Of a DNA stretch of 64,000 bases, positions 26,259 through 35,548 are shown piece after piece. The stretch comes from Clostridia bacterium. Its GTDB lineage: Bacteria > Bacillota > Clostridia > Oscillospirales > UBA644. The notes under the pieces were generated by a model. That model was not told where the DNA came from, ran no database searches, and worked only from the letters and a program-made list of their open reading frames with translations. Both the position numbers and the translations under genes were made by a program. Numbering within the stretch: the first letter of the stretch is position 1; every line of letters begins with the position of its first letter. Where the stretch lies: contig JAFRTE010000031.1 of assembly GCA_017427285.1 (NCBI GenBank), forward strand, positions 1 through 64,000, given 5' to 3'.

Positions 26259-28416
26259 CTTCCGTTTCCTTCGCTTTCTTCTTCTTTACGGCAACGACGA
26301 TAATTATGATTATTACCGCAACAATCAGCACACCGCCGCCTATGATCGCATATATAAGCCACGGATACTGCTCGAAAATTCCCTGCTCTTCAACGGGCTC
26401 CTCATACATGCCGGGGTCGACGGGTTCGTCTTCGTAAAATTCGGGTTCTTCAAACGTTCTTTCATAAATATCAATCGTGAACGGGTAGCGTATGGTCGTT
26501 TCCTGGTTCAGACTGTCTTTAAAATTGAAAACAACGGCAAATTCCTGTAGACCGGGTATATCGCCGAGTATAAGCGTGCAGTCAACGCTGTCGCTGTATC
26601 CGGAAGGAACGGAGCCGAGCTCGATCTTGCCGTCGGCTATAGTGGCGTTTCCCTCGATATCTATATTCATAAAATACAGGTTGGAACGGCTTTTGTTTGT
26701 ATAGTTGAAGGAAATGTACGTCTGACTGTTTGTAAACGACGACTGATCGCAGTAGAAATTCGATACCTCAATATTTATCGGTTGTACAACTTTCAGCGAA
26801 ATCGTCTCAACAAGTGAATTTGATCTGTAGCTTCCCGTTTTTTCGGTTTCCTGAACGTAATATTCGTATTCGATCTGGAAATTCAGCGAATATATTCCCG
26901 ATTCAGCCGCAACCTTTGCAAAAAGAGGGATAGACAGCGTATGAGTTCCGAGTTTTTCAACTTTTTCCATAAAGAAGGAGTAACCGGAGTTTACGGGTGT
27001 GAAAACAGGGGAGCCGGTAGCGGAATCCATAAGAGTTATTCTCAGGTTTTCAACGTCAAGATCTTCGCTTGTGTTTTTCAGAGTAAACGTAAGTCCGAAT
27101 TCCGTACCCGCGCTTATGAGATCGGTATCGGTTTCAAAGCTTTCGATAATTACTTTCGGTACCTTGTAAACAGGAGGCACAAATTCGGGATCGGGCTCTT
27201 TCGTCTGTTCCTGCTTCTGTTCGGGAATCGGGCTGACAATATTGATAATGGCGGTGTCAACGTAATTTTTGCCCGTAAGGTCTCCGTAGGAAAGAGAAAC
27301 GGTTATAGGCACGTTTTGTCCCTGCGGGAAAACGGAAGAAAGCGTCATGGAGTATTCCACCGTCGCGGTCTGCTGACACTCTATTTTCCCTACCGTCTTT
27401 TGCGGAGTGATCTCTCTGAGAGTAATGTACTCAGCTTCGTATCCGCCTACGGATACTTTTACGTTTTCCGCATTCAGCACGCCGAGGTTGAGGAGGTTGA
27501 GCTTAAGCGTTACTTTATCACCCGGCTGCGCCTTTGTAGGATTCATTTTAAAAGAATCTATAATTACTCTCGGCGACTGATCCGTAAAAGCGTCGGGCTG
27601 TTTTTCGGGTATTACCGTTACGGTAAAATATGCGCTTTTCGTGGCGGAATATCTTTCGCCGTATTCGTCCGTTGCGGAAAGCTCGATATTGAAATTATAA
27701 ATCTGCGGAGCGGTCTTCTCTCCGGTTTTCATTTTTACGGTGAATTTCTTTGACTGATATGCGCCGAGCTCATTTATGCGGAAAGACTGATCCGGGTCTG
27801 CGGGGTCTACTGCGCCGTCAATAAATCCGGAGAGCGTTGCGGTAACGTCCAGAAGCGAAAATCCGTTCGGGTTTTCAACAGTAAAGGACAGCACCGGAGT
27901 ATCGCCCGCATGATATTCCGCCGCGTTGAATTTCATATCCTTTATCACGGGCTGCAGAATTGAAGCGCCGCGCTCAACTACAAACGATATAGTTCCGGAA
28001 AAAGTATATGACTGCACTGAAAACAGATCTTTGCTCGTTTTGCAGGTTACGGTCACGGCCAAAGTCTGCTGTCCGAGCGCGGAGGGCGACGCGGTAACGG
28101 GAACGGATACTTCCGATTTTCCGTAAATGGAAATGGCGTCAACTTTTATTATGCTGTCTTCGGGTGCGATTTTTATATCCGAAGAAGGGGATGTTACGGT
28201 AACGGTAACGTCCGAGGCAAAGCTGAACGAAGCGTTTTCAAGAGTAAAGGCGATCGTTCCGCTCTGACCGGCCTTGATAGTAGGTACCGTTTGCTGTTTT
28301 ATGCTTATGTCGGGATCCGCCAGCTCGGGCATCTCGATTTCCGTGGTCGCAAATGTCGCGGAAGCCGCCGAAAGGCAGAGACATAAAGTCATGATCAATG
28401 TCAGGATTTTTTTCAT
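26245..28416 (-). CDS. Secreted CARDB/S-layer-like protein anchored by a C-terminal helix
   Basis: 723 aa. A signal peptide (1-24, ending TFA) leads into at least four immunoglobulin-like repeats of the COG1361/CARDB type. Repeats are visible as phrases such as IKDMKFNAAEYHAGDTPVLSF, FKMNPTKAQPGDKVTLKLNL and ESFETDTDLISAGTEFGLTF. A helix (about 692-713) and a Lys-rich tail anchor it. It is encoded between the ATPase and permease genes, so it is probably the extracellular partner of that ABC system, perhaps a cell-wall spanning adaptor. The partner role is inferred from gene order. Confidence 0.8.
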   Translation of the reverse strand: MKKILTLIMTLCLCLSAASATFATTEIEMPELADPDISIKQQTVPTIKAGQSGTIAFTLENASFSFASDVTVTVTSPSSDIKIAPEDSIIKVDAISIYGKSEVSVPVTASPSALGQQTLAVTVTCKTSKDLFSVQSYTFSGTISFVVERGASILQPVIKDMKFNAAEYHAGDTPVLSFTVENPNGFSLLDVTATLSGFIDGAVDPADPDQSFRINELGAYQSKKFTVKMKTGEKTAPQIYNFNIELSATDEYGERYSATKSAYFTVTVIPEKQPDAFTDQSPRVIIDSFKMNPTKAQPGDKVTLKLNLLNLGVLNAENVKVSVGGYEAEYITLREITPQKTVGKIECQQTATVEYSMTLSSVFPQGQNVPITVSLSYGDLTGKNYVDTAIINIVSPIPEQKQEQTKEPDPEFVPPVYKVPKVIIESFETDTDLISAGTEFGLTFTLKNTSEDLDVENLRITLMDSATGSPVFTPVNSGYSFFMEKVEKLGTHTLSIPLFAKVAAESGIYSLNFQIEYEYYVQETEKTGSYRSNSLVETISLKVVQPINIEVSNFYCDQSSFTNSQTYISFNYTNKSRSNLYFMNIDIEGNATIADGKIELGSVPSGYSDSVDCTLILGDIPGLQEFAVVFNFKDSLNQETTIRYPFTIDIYERTFEEPEFYEDEPVDPGMYEEPVEEQGIFEQYPWLIYAIIGGGVLIVAVIIIIIVVAVKKKKAKETEDEDI

Positions 28417-28445
28417 TTTAAATTTTACTCCATTCGTATGTTGTG

Positions 28446-29195
28446 TTATGTTCGGGAATTATCTTTAACTTCGGGTATAGGCATATTTCTGACGGGGTTT
28501 TCGTTTATTTCTTCTCTCTCAACTTTTCCGTCCTTTATATGCAATACTCTGTCGCCGAATACGGCAAGCTCGGGTTCGTGTGTTACCACTATGAGCGTCT
28601 GTCCGTTTTTACGGACAAGATCGACTATCATGTTCATTACTTCTATCGTTGTCGCCGAGTCAAGGTTTCCGGTAGGTTCGTCGGCAAGAATTATCGGCGG
28701 ATTAGATACGAAAGCTCTCGCGATCGCTACTCTCTGCTGCTGTCCGCCGCTCATCTGCGTGGGACGGTGCCGCATCCTCTTTTCAAGACCTACCGCCGCA
28801 AGCATTTTCTTGGCGGCTTTCTCTCTTACCGAGGGCTTTGTTCCGCTGAACATCAGCGGCATGGCAACGTTTTCCGCCGCTGTCATGGTAGGCAGAAGAT
28901 TGTAAGACTGAAAAACAAATCCGAGGTTTTTCTGTCTGAATACGGCAAGCTTTCGCTCGCTCATTTTTTCGATGTGGGTGCCGTTTAATATTACGGTTCC
29001 GGAAGTCGGTTTTTCAAGTCCCGCTATCATATTCAGCAGCGTTGATTTTCCCGAACCCGACGTTCCTACAAGAAAACAGATCTCGCCTTTTTTTATTTCA
29101 AGCGATACGCCCGCAAGCGCGTTAACGCGTTCTGTACCGAGTTTGTAGACTTTCCTGAGGTTTTCAACTTTAATAACCGGTTGTATTCCCATCAT
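28446..29195 (-). CDS. MacB/LolD-type ABC transporter ATPase
   Basis: 249 aa with Walker A GTSGSGKST, signature QMSGGQQQRVAIARA and Walker B PIILADEPTGNLDS, the last being characteristic of the MacB/LolD/FtsE clade. It energises the permease at 24801. First gene of the three-gene unit; the next gene starts 29 nt downstream. Confidence 0.92.
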   Translation of the reverse strand: MMGIQPVIKVENLRKVYKLGTERVNALAGVSLEIKKGEICFLVGTSGSGKSTLLNMIAGLEKPTSGTVILNGTHIEKMSERKLAVFRQKNLGFVFQSYNLLPTMTAAENVAMPLMFSGTKPSVREKAAKKMLAAVGLEKRMRHRPTQMSGGQQQRVAIARAFVSNPPIILADEPTGNLDSATTIEVMNMIVDLVRKNGQTLIVVTHEPELAVFGDRVLHIKDGKVEREEINENPVRNMPIPEVKDNSRT

Positions 29196-29399
29196 CCCCT
29201 TTCGTTTGTGTCTGTTATGTTCATTGTGGCTGATGAAGCGGGTTATCGTTCATCCTTCTGTGTTAGACGGAACAAAAACGGATATGTTCCGTAAAACAGC
29301 GAAAAAAATAAAATATTTATTTATTATATAATAGCGTTTTCTGAAAAGCGTTGAATCGTGTGTTTGGCGACCGCCCGAAAAAACGAACGGACGGAGAAA

Positions 29400-30062
29400 T
29401 TATTTCACAAGTGAGATAAATTCGTCAAGCGAGTTTATTATAACGGCTGTCTTTTTAACGTATTCTGTCGGCGGTTGCATATCCGGCACGAAGATGGGGA
29501 TCATCCCCGCATTTTTCGCGGCAATGATTCCGTTTTCCGAATCTTCGAAAACTGCACACTCATTCGGCTCTGCGCCCGCTTTTTCGGCAGCTTTTAAAAA
29601 CAGCGCGGGATCGGGCTTTCCGAGCATAACTTCGTTTCCGCAGGTTATCGCGGAAAAAAGCTCCGTGATCCCCGCTTTTGAAAGCAGTTTTTCCGCCCTT
29701 GCTCTCTCGGACGAAGTTGCAACGACAGACCGGACGCCGTTTTCCCCGAGAAAGGCGATCAGCTCCCTTACCCCTTTTTTCAGCGGAAATCCGTGTCTGT
29801 CTGCATATTCGTTGATAAGACCGAGTCTTATCCTGCGAAAATCCCCGACGGGGCAGTCGTCTCCGTAAAGCGAGCGTAAATACCGCTTTTCGGATTCCTC
29901 GTTTGTTCCCATAAGTCCGCACCATTGCGAATGCGTCATTTCGTATCCGAGGATATTCGCAGTTTCGCGCCATTTTTCAAAGTATATTTTTTCCGAGTCA
30001 AGCAAGAGCCCGTCCATATCGAAAACGGCGAGCTTCAGAGCTTTCCCGTTAATCAACGGCAT
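29400..30062 (-). CDS. HAD-superfamily hydrolase, beta-phosphoglucomutase-like
   Basis: 220 aa with motif I in LAVFDMDGLLLDSEKIYFEKW, motif II in VVATSSERARAEKLL and motif IV in CAVFEDSENGIIAAKNAGM; a four-helix cap lies in between. The DMDG variant and cap fit the beta-PGM/phosphatase branch acting on sugar phosphates. It overlaps the ASRT-family gene by 14 nt and belongs to a three-gene sugar operon. Confidence 0.85.
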   Translation of the reverse strand: MPLINGKALKLAVFDMDGLLLDSEKIYFEKWRETANILGYEMTHSQWCGLMGTNEESEKRYLRSLYGDDCPVGDFRRIRLGLINEYADRHGFPLKKGVRELIAFLGENGVRSVVATSSERARAEKLLSKAGITELFSAITCGNEVMLGKPDPALFLKAAEKAGAEPNECAVFEDSENGIIAAKNAGMIPIFVPDMQPPTEYVKKTAVIINSLDEFISLVK

Positions 30063-30417
30063 AAGCGATCGTCGTCATCAGCGCAAGCGCGTCCTGCGCG
30101 GTATCCAGCCTTGAATACTGCACAACAACGGGAATGTCGCTTTCAACGAGTATAGCGTAGGGCGTATCGGTAGGGACCGATTTCCCGTCGCAGTTTTTCA
30201 GCTTGTCCATGCGTATGTGGTGCGTTCTTCTTGCGCCGCAGCAAGCGGTAAATCCGCCGAGTTCTTCCCTGTCCTCAAAAAAGAGCGTGAGCTTGATCGT
30301 TGCGTCTTTTTCGGACGTGTTAAGAACGCATACTGCGTCGTGAGATACCTGCTTTACAAACTGCGAATCATAGTAACCGTCCGGTATAAGCCATGTTTTT
30401 CTTCCGTATTCACTCAT
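30049..30417 (-). CDS. ASRT-family (sensory rhodopsin transducer-like) beta protein
   Basis: 122 aa matching the Anabaena sensory rhodopsin transducer family along its length: GRKTWLIPDGYYDS at the start, CVLNTSEKDATIKLTLFFED, ARRTHHIRMDKL and the closing VESDIPVVVQYSRLDTAQ. These small soluble beta-sandwich tetramers resemble lectins. No rhodopsin gene is present, and the gene lies between a glycosidase-like gene and a sugar phosphatase, so a carbohydrate-linked role is more likely than photosensing. Confidence 0.8.
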   Translation of the reverse strand: MSEYGRKTWLIPDGYYDSQFVKQVSHDAVCVLNTSEKDATIKLTLFFEDREELGGFTACCGARRTHHIRMDKLKNCDGKSVPTDTPYAILVESDIPVVVQYSRLDTAQDALALMTTIAYAVD

Positions 30418-30435
30418 TATTGTTTCCTCCTCGGA

Positions 30436-32577
30436 TTATTTATCCGTATGTTTATAAAGAATTTCGATTTTACTTTCTCCGCCGGCAAATTTGAAAAATA
30501 CCGTGTTTCTTTCTCTTAAAAACTGCGTTTCCTTTCCGTTGACGAGTATATCGGCGTCTTCGGTCAGCCACATGCGGCAGCAGCATTCCGTCCCTTCGGG
30601 AGCTTTTGCGTAAAACGAAAAGACCGTATCGTCAAAAATAAGCTCTTCGGTGTATGCGCTGCATGCGATTATCGAAGTCCTTGCGGGTTCCGCCTCGTCG
30701 ATATCGTAAAGAAGCCAGAAAGACCCGGGTTCGGCAACTATCAGAGACTGATATTCGAGATTTTCGCTTAAAAGATTGATAAAATTGCCGATAATCGGGA
30801 TGTTTACCGCTTTTTCAGTATTCAGTACCGCGATTATTTTATACGGACCTCTGTTGAGCGACAAAAAACCGTTTTGCTCTATCTCGGTCCCGCACCGCTC
30901 TGCCGCGGACATAACTATTTTTACCAGCAGTTCGGAAAAAACTTTATCCTGCGCGCATTTTGCGGGGTTTGCGTCAAGCACCGCCACGACGCCTTTGCCG
31001 ACGTCGTATATCCCGTAACTGGGCGTTCTCGAAATTACAGTGTCTTTCCGTCTTAACGCCTTGATTTTGGAAGTGATTCCAAGCGTGTCGAAAAGATGTC
31101 CCGCAGGCGTTGCAAAAGTACACCCGCAATTTGACCACCATTCGTTCGTTTTATTGAACGAGTCGCTGTCTTCGCCCGCGTAAACGAGCACTCCGCCGTT
31201 TCTTACCCACGAGGCTAGAACGTGATGGTAAGCAGGGGAGAGGGGCTTCATAAACTCATAGCTGAGCACCGCGACCCTGCATTCGTCAAGTCCGTCTTTC
31301 GGGTTTGTAAGATTTTCTAGGATAAGCGGTCTTACGTTCATCCCGTTGAGCATCAGCGAAAGGGAAAGACCGTAAAAACACGAAAATTCCTCTATCGAGT
31401 CGGCATACGCAAAACTGTATCCGTTTTCGTCAGGATACTGTCTTTGAAACATTGCGGTATCGGACATGAAAACGCCGACAGCCGTGTTAGCGCCGCTTTT
31501 CTTCTCTGTTTCCCCCTTCATCCTGCGCAGGGCGTTCATTACGGTTAAAAGCTCCGTTCTGTATGAATCGGGAACGCTTTTTGTTTTCGTAAAAACATCC
31601 TTTTTGCCGAAAAACCTTGCCGGCTCCGAACATACCTCGAATTTCGTGATATCGGGATAAAGAAGCGAAGCGGTAAGTATTTTCTCGTAATTGCCTTTGG
31701 CGACGTCCCAGTCCGGGTTCGGATTTTCGTCTGACGGAGCGTTGACGAAGATCATCTCTTTGCCGGAGCTTTCCGAAAGCGCCTGAATGATGCCGTATTC
31801 CAGGTATGCGGACTCAAAAATGCGTTCTTCTCTCTTTCCGTTGAAAACAACCGGCGTTTTCGCGTTTTCGGCGCTTACCCTCGCCGCAAAACCGTCTATC
31901 TGCGGTCTGGAAGCAAGATCGCGGCCGGGAGTTATAAGACTTCTCTGCGAATAGTTTATAAATCCGTTCAGCACGGAATAAATCTTTATCTGACAGTTGT
32001 ATTTTTTCTTCGCATAGTATTTCAGTCTCGTGCATATGTTTACAACGCAGCGGCGGAGTAAAAACGCCTTTAATCTCGACGCTTTAAACTGCGCGTCCTC
32101 TGTCATCTTCGGATCCTGCCACGGGGAGCCGTAAAAAATCTCCCATTCGGTCTTAAATGCGTCGCTGTAACCGCTTTTTGTGAAAAATACGGGCTCTTCA
32201 ATAAAAATGACCCTTACGCCCATATCTATCACTTTTGACAGAGCGTCGGAAATATAATCGGTAAATCCAAGCGTGGGGACCATATACGGCGAAGAAAGAC
32301 CGTGAAGGACGTATGAGCCGGAAGCGTCCGTCTGCACTTCGTCCCAATGATTTTTACCGTCGTATTTTCCGTTGAGATAGGCGGAATAGTTTCCCCAGGA
32401 AAGACTTGTCATGAAATGCGTTGTGTAGCCGTGATCCCGCCAGTCTTTTATCCTGTCGGCAGTCGTTTCGTCGAGCTTGCAGACCGTTACGGCGTCTGTG
32501 CCTATGTCTGCATGCGGCGAATAAAAAGAGCTTACTCTCATAAAAGTCCTTTCGGGCTCGGTGCTTATGTATCTCAA
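30436..32577 (-). CDS. Glycosidase-like cytosolic protein, unassigned family
   Basis: I place the start at TTG 32577, because GGAGG lies 7 nt ahead of it and inside the longer frame; this gives 713 aa beginning MRYISTEPERTF. The N-terminal 300 residues look like a TIM barrel, with acidic pairs in VRVIFIEEPVFF. A flavodoxin-like region near 460-540 (GGVLVYAGEDSDSFNK) resembles the trimerisation domain of GH42-type enzymes, and the C-terminus is beta-rich. No signal peptide. Family and substrate are not certain. Co-operonic with the ASRT and HAD genes. Confidence 0.6.
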   Translation of the reverse strand: MRYISTEPERTFMRVSSFYSPHADIGTDAVTVCKLDETTADRIKDWRDHGYTTHFMTSLSWGNYSAYLNGKYDGKNHWDEVQTDASGSYVLHGLSSPYMVPTLGFTDYISDALSKVIDMGVRVIFIEEPVFFTKSGYSDAFKTEWEIFYGSPWQDPKMTEDAQFKASRLKAFLLRRCVVNICTRLKYYAKKKYNCQIKIYSVLNGFINYSQRSLITPGRDLASRPQIDGFAARVSAENAKTPVVFNGKREERIFESAYLEYGIIQALSESSGKEMIFVNAPSDENPNPDWDVAKGNYEKILTASLLYPDITKFEVCSEPARFFGKKDVFTKTKSVPDSYRTELLTVMNALRRMKGETEKKSGANTAVGVFMSDTAMFQRQYPDENGYSFAYADSIEEFSCFYGLSLSLMLNGMNVRPLILENLTNPKDGLDECRVAVLSYEFMKPLSPAYHHVLASWVRNGGVLVYAGEDSDSFNKTNEWWSNCGCTFATPAGHLFDTLGITSKIKALRRKDTVISRTPSYGIYDVGKGVVAVLDANPAKCAQDKVFSELLVKIVMSAAERCGTEIEQNGFLSLNRGPYKIIAVLNTEKAVNIPIIGNFINLLSENLEYQSLIVAEPGSFWLLYDIDEAEPARTSIIACSAYTEELIFDDTVFSFYAKAPEGTECCCRMWLTEDADILVNGKETQFLRERNTVFFKFAGGESKIEILYKHTDK

Positions 32578-32634
32578 ACAAATCCCTCCTTCCGCAATAT
32601 ACAATATAATATGTTGATATTTTATATTTTTTTC

Positions 32635-32663
32635 AGTATATCACTTTATTTGTGACTTTTCAA
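32635..32663 (-). promoter_or_regulatory. Promoter of the glycosidase-ASRT-HAD operon
   Basis: Minus-strand TTGAAA, 17 nt, TATACT, about 58 nt before the TTG start. Confidence 0.7.
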
Positions 32664-32766
32664 CGATACTTGCGATTGTTCATAAATAGTTCACCGAAAC
32701 AAACGGGAAATGCCGTTTTTTTGCCGACTGTAAAGTCAAATGATATTACAGAGTCAAAAAAAACCG

Positions 32767-32795
32767 TTGACAATTAAGCGTTTTTGCGTTATAAT
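32767..32795 (+). promoter_or_regulatory. Promoter of the phosphoglycolate-phosphatase-like gene
   Basis: Perfect consensus TTGACA, 17 nt, TATAAT; the ATG is 35 nt downstream. Confidence 0.85.
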
Positions 32796-32829
32796 ATCCG
32801 TATAAAAAAACAGAAACGCAGGTTATATC

Positions 32830-33489
32830 ATGAAAGGAATCATTTTTGACCTTGACGGCACGCTGCTTGATACTCTTCCGGATCTTCTGCGCTCAATGAA
32901 CGCTTCTCTTAGCGAACTCGGCTATGAAACGGTCGATGATGTAAAGCTCAAATCCTTTATAGGCGACGGCGCGCGCAATCTTGTCATCCGCTGTCTCGGG
33001 GGAGATCCGACCGAAGATGAAACGGAAAAACTGCTTGCTGTTTACAGAAGACAGTATTCAGAAAATCTTACAGTTCTTACAAAGCATTTCGATGGAGTGA
33101 GCGAAATGCTCTCGTCGCTTGCAAAAGACGGAATAAAGCTGGCTGTTTTATCAAACAAACCCGACGACCAGACAAAAAAGATCGTAAAACACTATTTTCC
33201 CGATATACCGTTTGTGACAGTAAGGGGTAAAACCGAGGGTGCGCCTCTCAAGCCAGACCCTTTTTCCGCGCTTGCGATCGCTGCGGAAATGGGAATATCG
33301 CCCGCCGACGCCGTTTTTGTCGGAGATTCTCCCGTTGATTTCAAAACGGCGCGGAATGCCGGCATGAAATGCGTCTCTGTCCTTTGGGGCTACCGTACAA
33401 AAGCCGATTTTGACGGACTTTCGCAATCAAATTTTGCCGAAACGGCAGACGAGCTTCTGTCGCTTCTGAAAACGGAATGTAAATTTTAA
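32830..33489 (+). CDS. gph: HAD-family phosphoglycolate phosphatase-like protein
   Basis: 219 aa with motif I IIFDLDGTLLDT (residues 4-15), motif II in AVLSNKPDDQTKK and motif IV in AVFVGDSPVDFKTARNAGM, plus a helical cap. This is the Gph/PgmB-type pattern; the usual role is removing phosphate from phosphoglycolate or other small metabolites. Monocistronic, with its own promoter and a hairpin after the stop. The gene symbol reflects family resemblance only. Confidence 0.8.
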   Translation: MKGIIFDLDGTLLDTLPDLLRSMNASLSELGYETVDDVKLKSFIGDGARNLVIRCLGGDPTEDETEKLLAVYRRQYSENLTVLTKHFDGVSEMLSSLAKDGIKLAVLSNKPDDQTKKIVKHYFPDIPFVTVRGKTEGAPLKPDPFSALAIAAEMGISPADAVFVGDSPVDFKTARNAGMKCVSVLWGYRTKADFDGLSQSNFAETADELLSLLKTECKF

Positions 33490-33496
33490 GAATGAG

Positions 33497-33540
33497 AAAA
33501 AACGCTTCCGTCCTCAGCGTATGAAAGCGTTTCTTTTTTA
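33497..33540 (+). terminator. Terminator after gph-like gene, possibly bidirectional
   Basis: AAACGCTT and AAGCGTTT flank a 16-nt loop, followed by a T-rich run; the convergent small gene ends 6 nt beyond. Confidence 0.6.
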
Positions 33541-33545
33541 TATTC

Positions 33546-33815
33546 TTATTTCTTGAACATATCGGTAAGACCGCCGATAGCGTCTTTGATGCCGTCAACC
33601 GCGCCTTCTACGGCGCCTTTTGCCTTGTCTGCTTTAAGTTTGTTTTTTACAAGCTCGACTATTTTTGATATTATGTCGTCGGGAAGATTCTTGCCGATGA
33701 TCTTTTCAACTATCTGAACAGGCGTTTTCTTGAATTTTTCGAGAAGAGAACTGTCCTTTTTCAGCGTGTTCGTTACTTTTTCAACCGATTTTTCGATCGT
33801 TTCCTTGATATCCAT
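33546..33815 (-). CDS. Small helical protein of unknown function, 89 aa
   Basis: Begins MDIKETIEKSVEKVTNTLKK after AAAGGAG. The centre, LLEKFKKTPVQIVEKIIGKN followed by LPDDIISKIV, repeats a pattern I have seen in many uncharacterised Clostridia proteins; the C-terminus is a Gly/Ala helix. Highly charged, no signal peptide or Cys. Function unknown. Confidence 0.7.
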   Translation of the reverse strand: MDIKETIEKSVEKVTNTLKKDSSLLEKFKKTPVQIVEKIIGKNLPDDIISKIVELVKNKLKADKAKGAVEGAVDGIKDAIGGLTDMFKK

Positions 33816-33975
33816 TTATTTGCTCCTTTTCGTTGATTGCAGCGTATAACGCATTTTATAATATGTTACCACCGAAATATATAAATACGATTAAGATTTT
33901 TTGTCGAATTTCGGAAAAACGGCGAAGGTTGTAATCTTTTTTTTCTCTATCCGTATTGTTTACCGATCGATTTTA

Positions 33976-34004
33976 TTGACAAAACGGTAAAATTGTGATA
34001 GAAT
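33976..34004 (+). promoter_or_regulatory. Promoter of the solute-binding lipoprotein gene
   Basis: TTGACA, 17 nt, TAGAAT; GGAGG and the ATG follow 24 nt downstream. Confidence 0.75.
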
Positions 34005-34027
34005 ACAGATTATTACGGAGGTATGAT

Positions 34028-35431
34028 ATGAAACGGATTATCGCACTTTTTCTCGTTATTATTTCGGTGTTTGTCCTTTGTAGCTGTGCACAGGCGGAAA
34101 AAGAGGAGTTTCTTCTCGATCTCGATTCGCTTTCAAGCGGCGACAAAACGGATTTTGACGGCACAACTTTCAACGTCTGGTCCTGTACTCTCGACGGAGA
34201 CAGAGAGGCGCTTTTCAGCTATGTTCCGGGCACTCTCGGCTCGGATCTTCTCTACGAGCGCATACACGACATAGAAAACGAATATAATTGTAAGCTCAAT
34301 ATACAAACGGACGGTACGGGCAGACTTACGGGCGTTGTCCCCGCGCTTCTGAGCGGCACATATGTCGGCGACGTTATGTTTTTAAGCTCTCCTGCGGATC
34401 CGATACGTTCCGGACTTCTCTATCCTCTCGACGCTTTGCAGGATTATATCGACTACTACGACGAAGTAAAATACGGCGGATACGGTCTGCTCGAGCAGGG
34501 GCTTTACAACAGCGTCCCCTATACCGTTTCCCCCGCAAGGTGGCCCGGTAAACAGGGTACGATTTCCTTCGGCGTTTTCGCCATTAACGAAAACATAATT
34601 ATGCGTTACGGTCTCAACGACCCGCGCGATTATCTCGAAAACGGTCAGTGGAACTGGGATACTTTCGAGCTTTGTCTGCCCGAATTCAGAATAGACGACG
34701 GCTCGTATAAAACAATATCGGCAAACTTTACCTGGTCTATCCTTGACCTTTGTATGATGAACGGTGTAGACTATTATTCCGTGCAAAACGACGGCACAGC
34801 GGTCCCCGCGCTCGATTCCGAACAGTCTAAGGAGGCGATAGATTACTGCTCCCGTATTTTTACTCAGTATTCAGACTGCGTATCGTTTCACGGTCACGAC
34901 GCAATGCTTCCAATGTTCAAGAATAACGAGATCGTTATGACTCAGACAGCCGTAGACCATATTATCAGATTTATGAGCTACGATATGGAAAACTACGGTA
35001 TAGTCCCTATGCCGTGCGGCCCTCACGGAACATACGGCAAATGGGTAACAGCTCACTCCGAAAACATCTGCTTCGGTATTTTCTACAATACAAACGATCC
35101 TGCCGCCTCAGCAATGATTGTTGACCGCTTCTGCGATCCTTTTACGGGATACGAAACAGATGAAGATCTTATGGGCTTCATGTCCTCAATTTTCTTTGAC
35201 GACCGCGACGTTGCACTTCTTATGGAGCTTAACGAGGACGCGCGCTGGCAGTACTGGCCGATAGGTTCGATTTACGATTTCTATACGGCTGCCACGGCTC
35301 AGGCAAAGAGCGGCAAGTCTTCATCCGAAATAATCGAAAAATATTCCGGCGCCGCTGTTCAGTCAATAATAAAACACGTAATTCCGAACGTTGAATTCAT
35401 AGAAAACTACAAATCGGCGCATAACGGTTAA
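34028..35431 (+). CDS. ABC-type extracellular solute-binding lipoprotein (sugar family 1)
   Basis: The ATG at 34028 (GGAGG at 34017) is preferred over an upstream one, giving 467 aa. Residues 1-20 are a lipoprotein signal with lipobox LCSC, the lipidated Cys being Cys20. The mature part has the two-lobe family 1 fold, with phrases such as NEYNCKLNIQTDG and RYGLNDPRDYLENGQWNWDTF. It would bind an oligosaccharide outside the cell. No permease or ATPase gene is adjacent, so it must pair with a transporter encoded elsewhere. Terminator after the stop. Confidence 0.85.
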   Translation: MKRIIALFLVIISVFVLCSCAQAEKEEFLLDLDSLSSGDKTDFDGTTFNVWSCTLDGDREALFSYVPGTLGSDLLYERIHDIENEYNCKLNIQTDGTGRLTGVVPALLSGTYVGDVMFLSSPADPIRSGLLYPLDALQDYIDYYDEVKYGGYGLLEQGLYNSVPYTVSPARWPGKQGTISFGVFAINENIIMRYGLNDPRDYLENGQWNWDTFELCLPEFRIDDGSYKTISANFTWSILDLCMMNGVDYYSVQNDGTAVPALDSEQSKEAIDYCSRIFTQYSDCVSFHGHDAMLPMFKNNEIVMTQTAVDHIIRFMSYDMENYGIVPMPCGPHGTYGKWVTAHSENICFGIFYNTNDPAASAMIVDRFCDPFTGYETDEDLMGFMSSIFFDDRDVALLMELNEDARWQYWPIGSIYDFYTAATAQAKSGKSSSEIIEKYSGAAVQSIIKHVIPNVEFIENYKSAHNG

Positions 35432-35437
35432 AAAACA

Positions 35438-35468
35438 CGGCGCAGTCGTTTGACTGCGCCGAAACTTT
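35438..35468 (+). terminator. Intrinsic terminator of the solute-binding protein gene
   Basis: CGGCGCAGTC, loop GTTT, GACTGCGCCG, then AAACTTTTTT. Confidence 0.85.
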
Positions 35469-35548
35469 TTTAAATTTCAAAGAGTATTCCGACCGATTTT
35501 CTTGACATTCCCGTTTCGTTGTGGTATACTCTCGGTTAAGAATGATTC

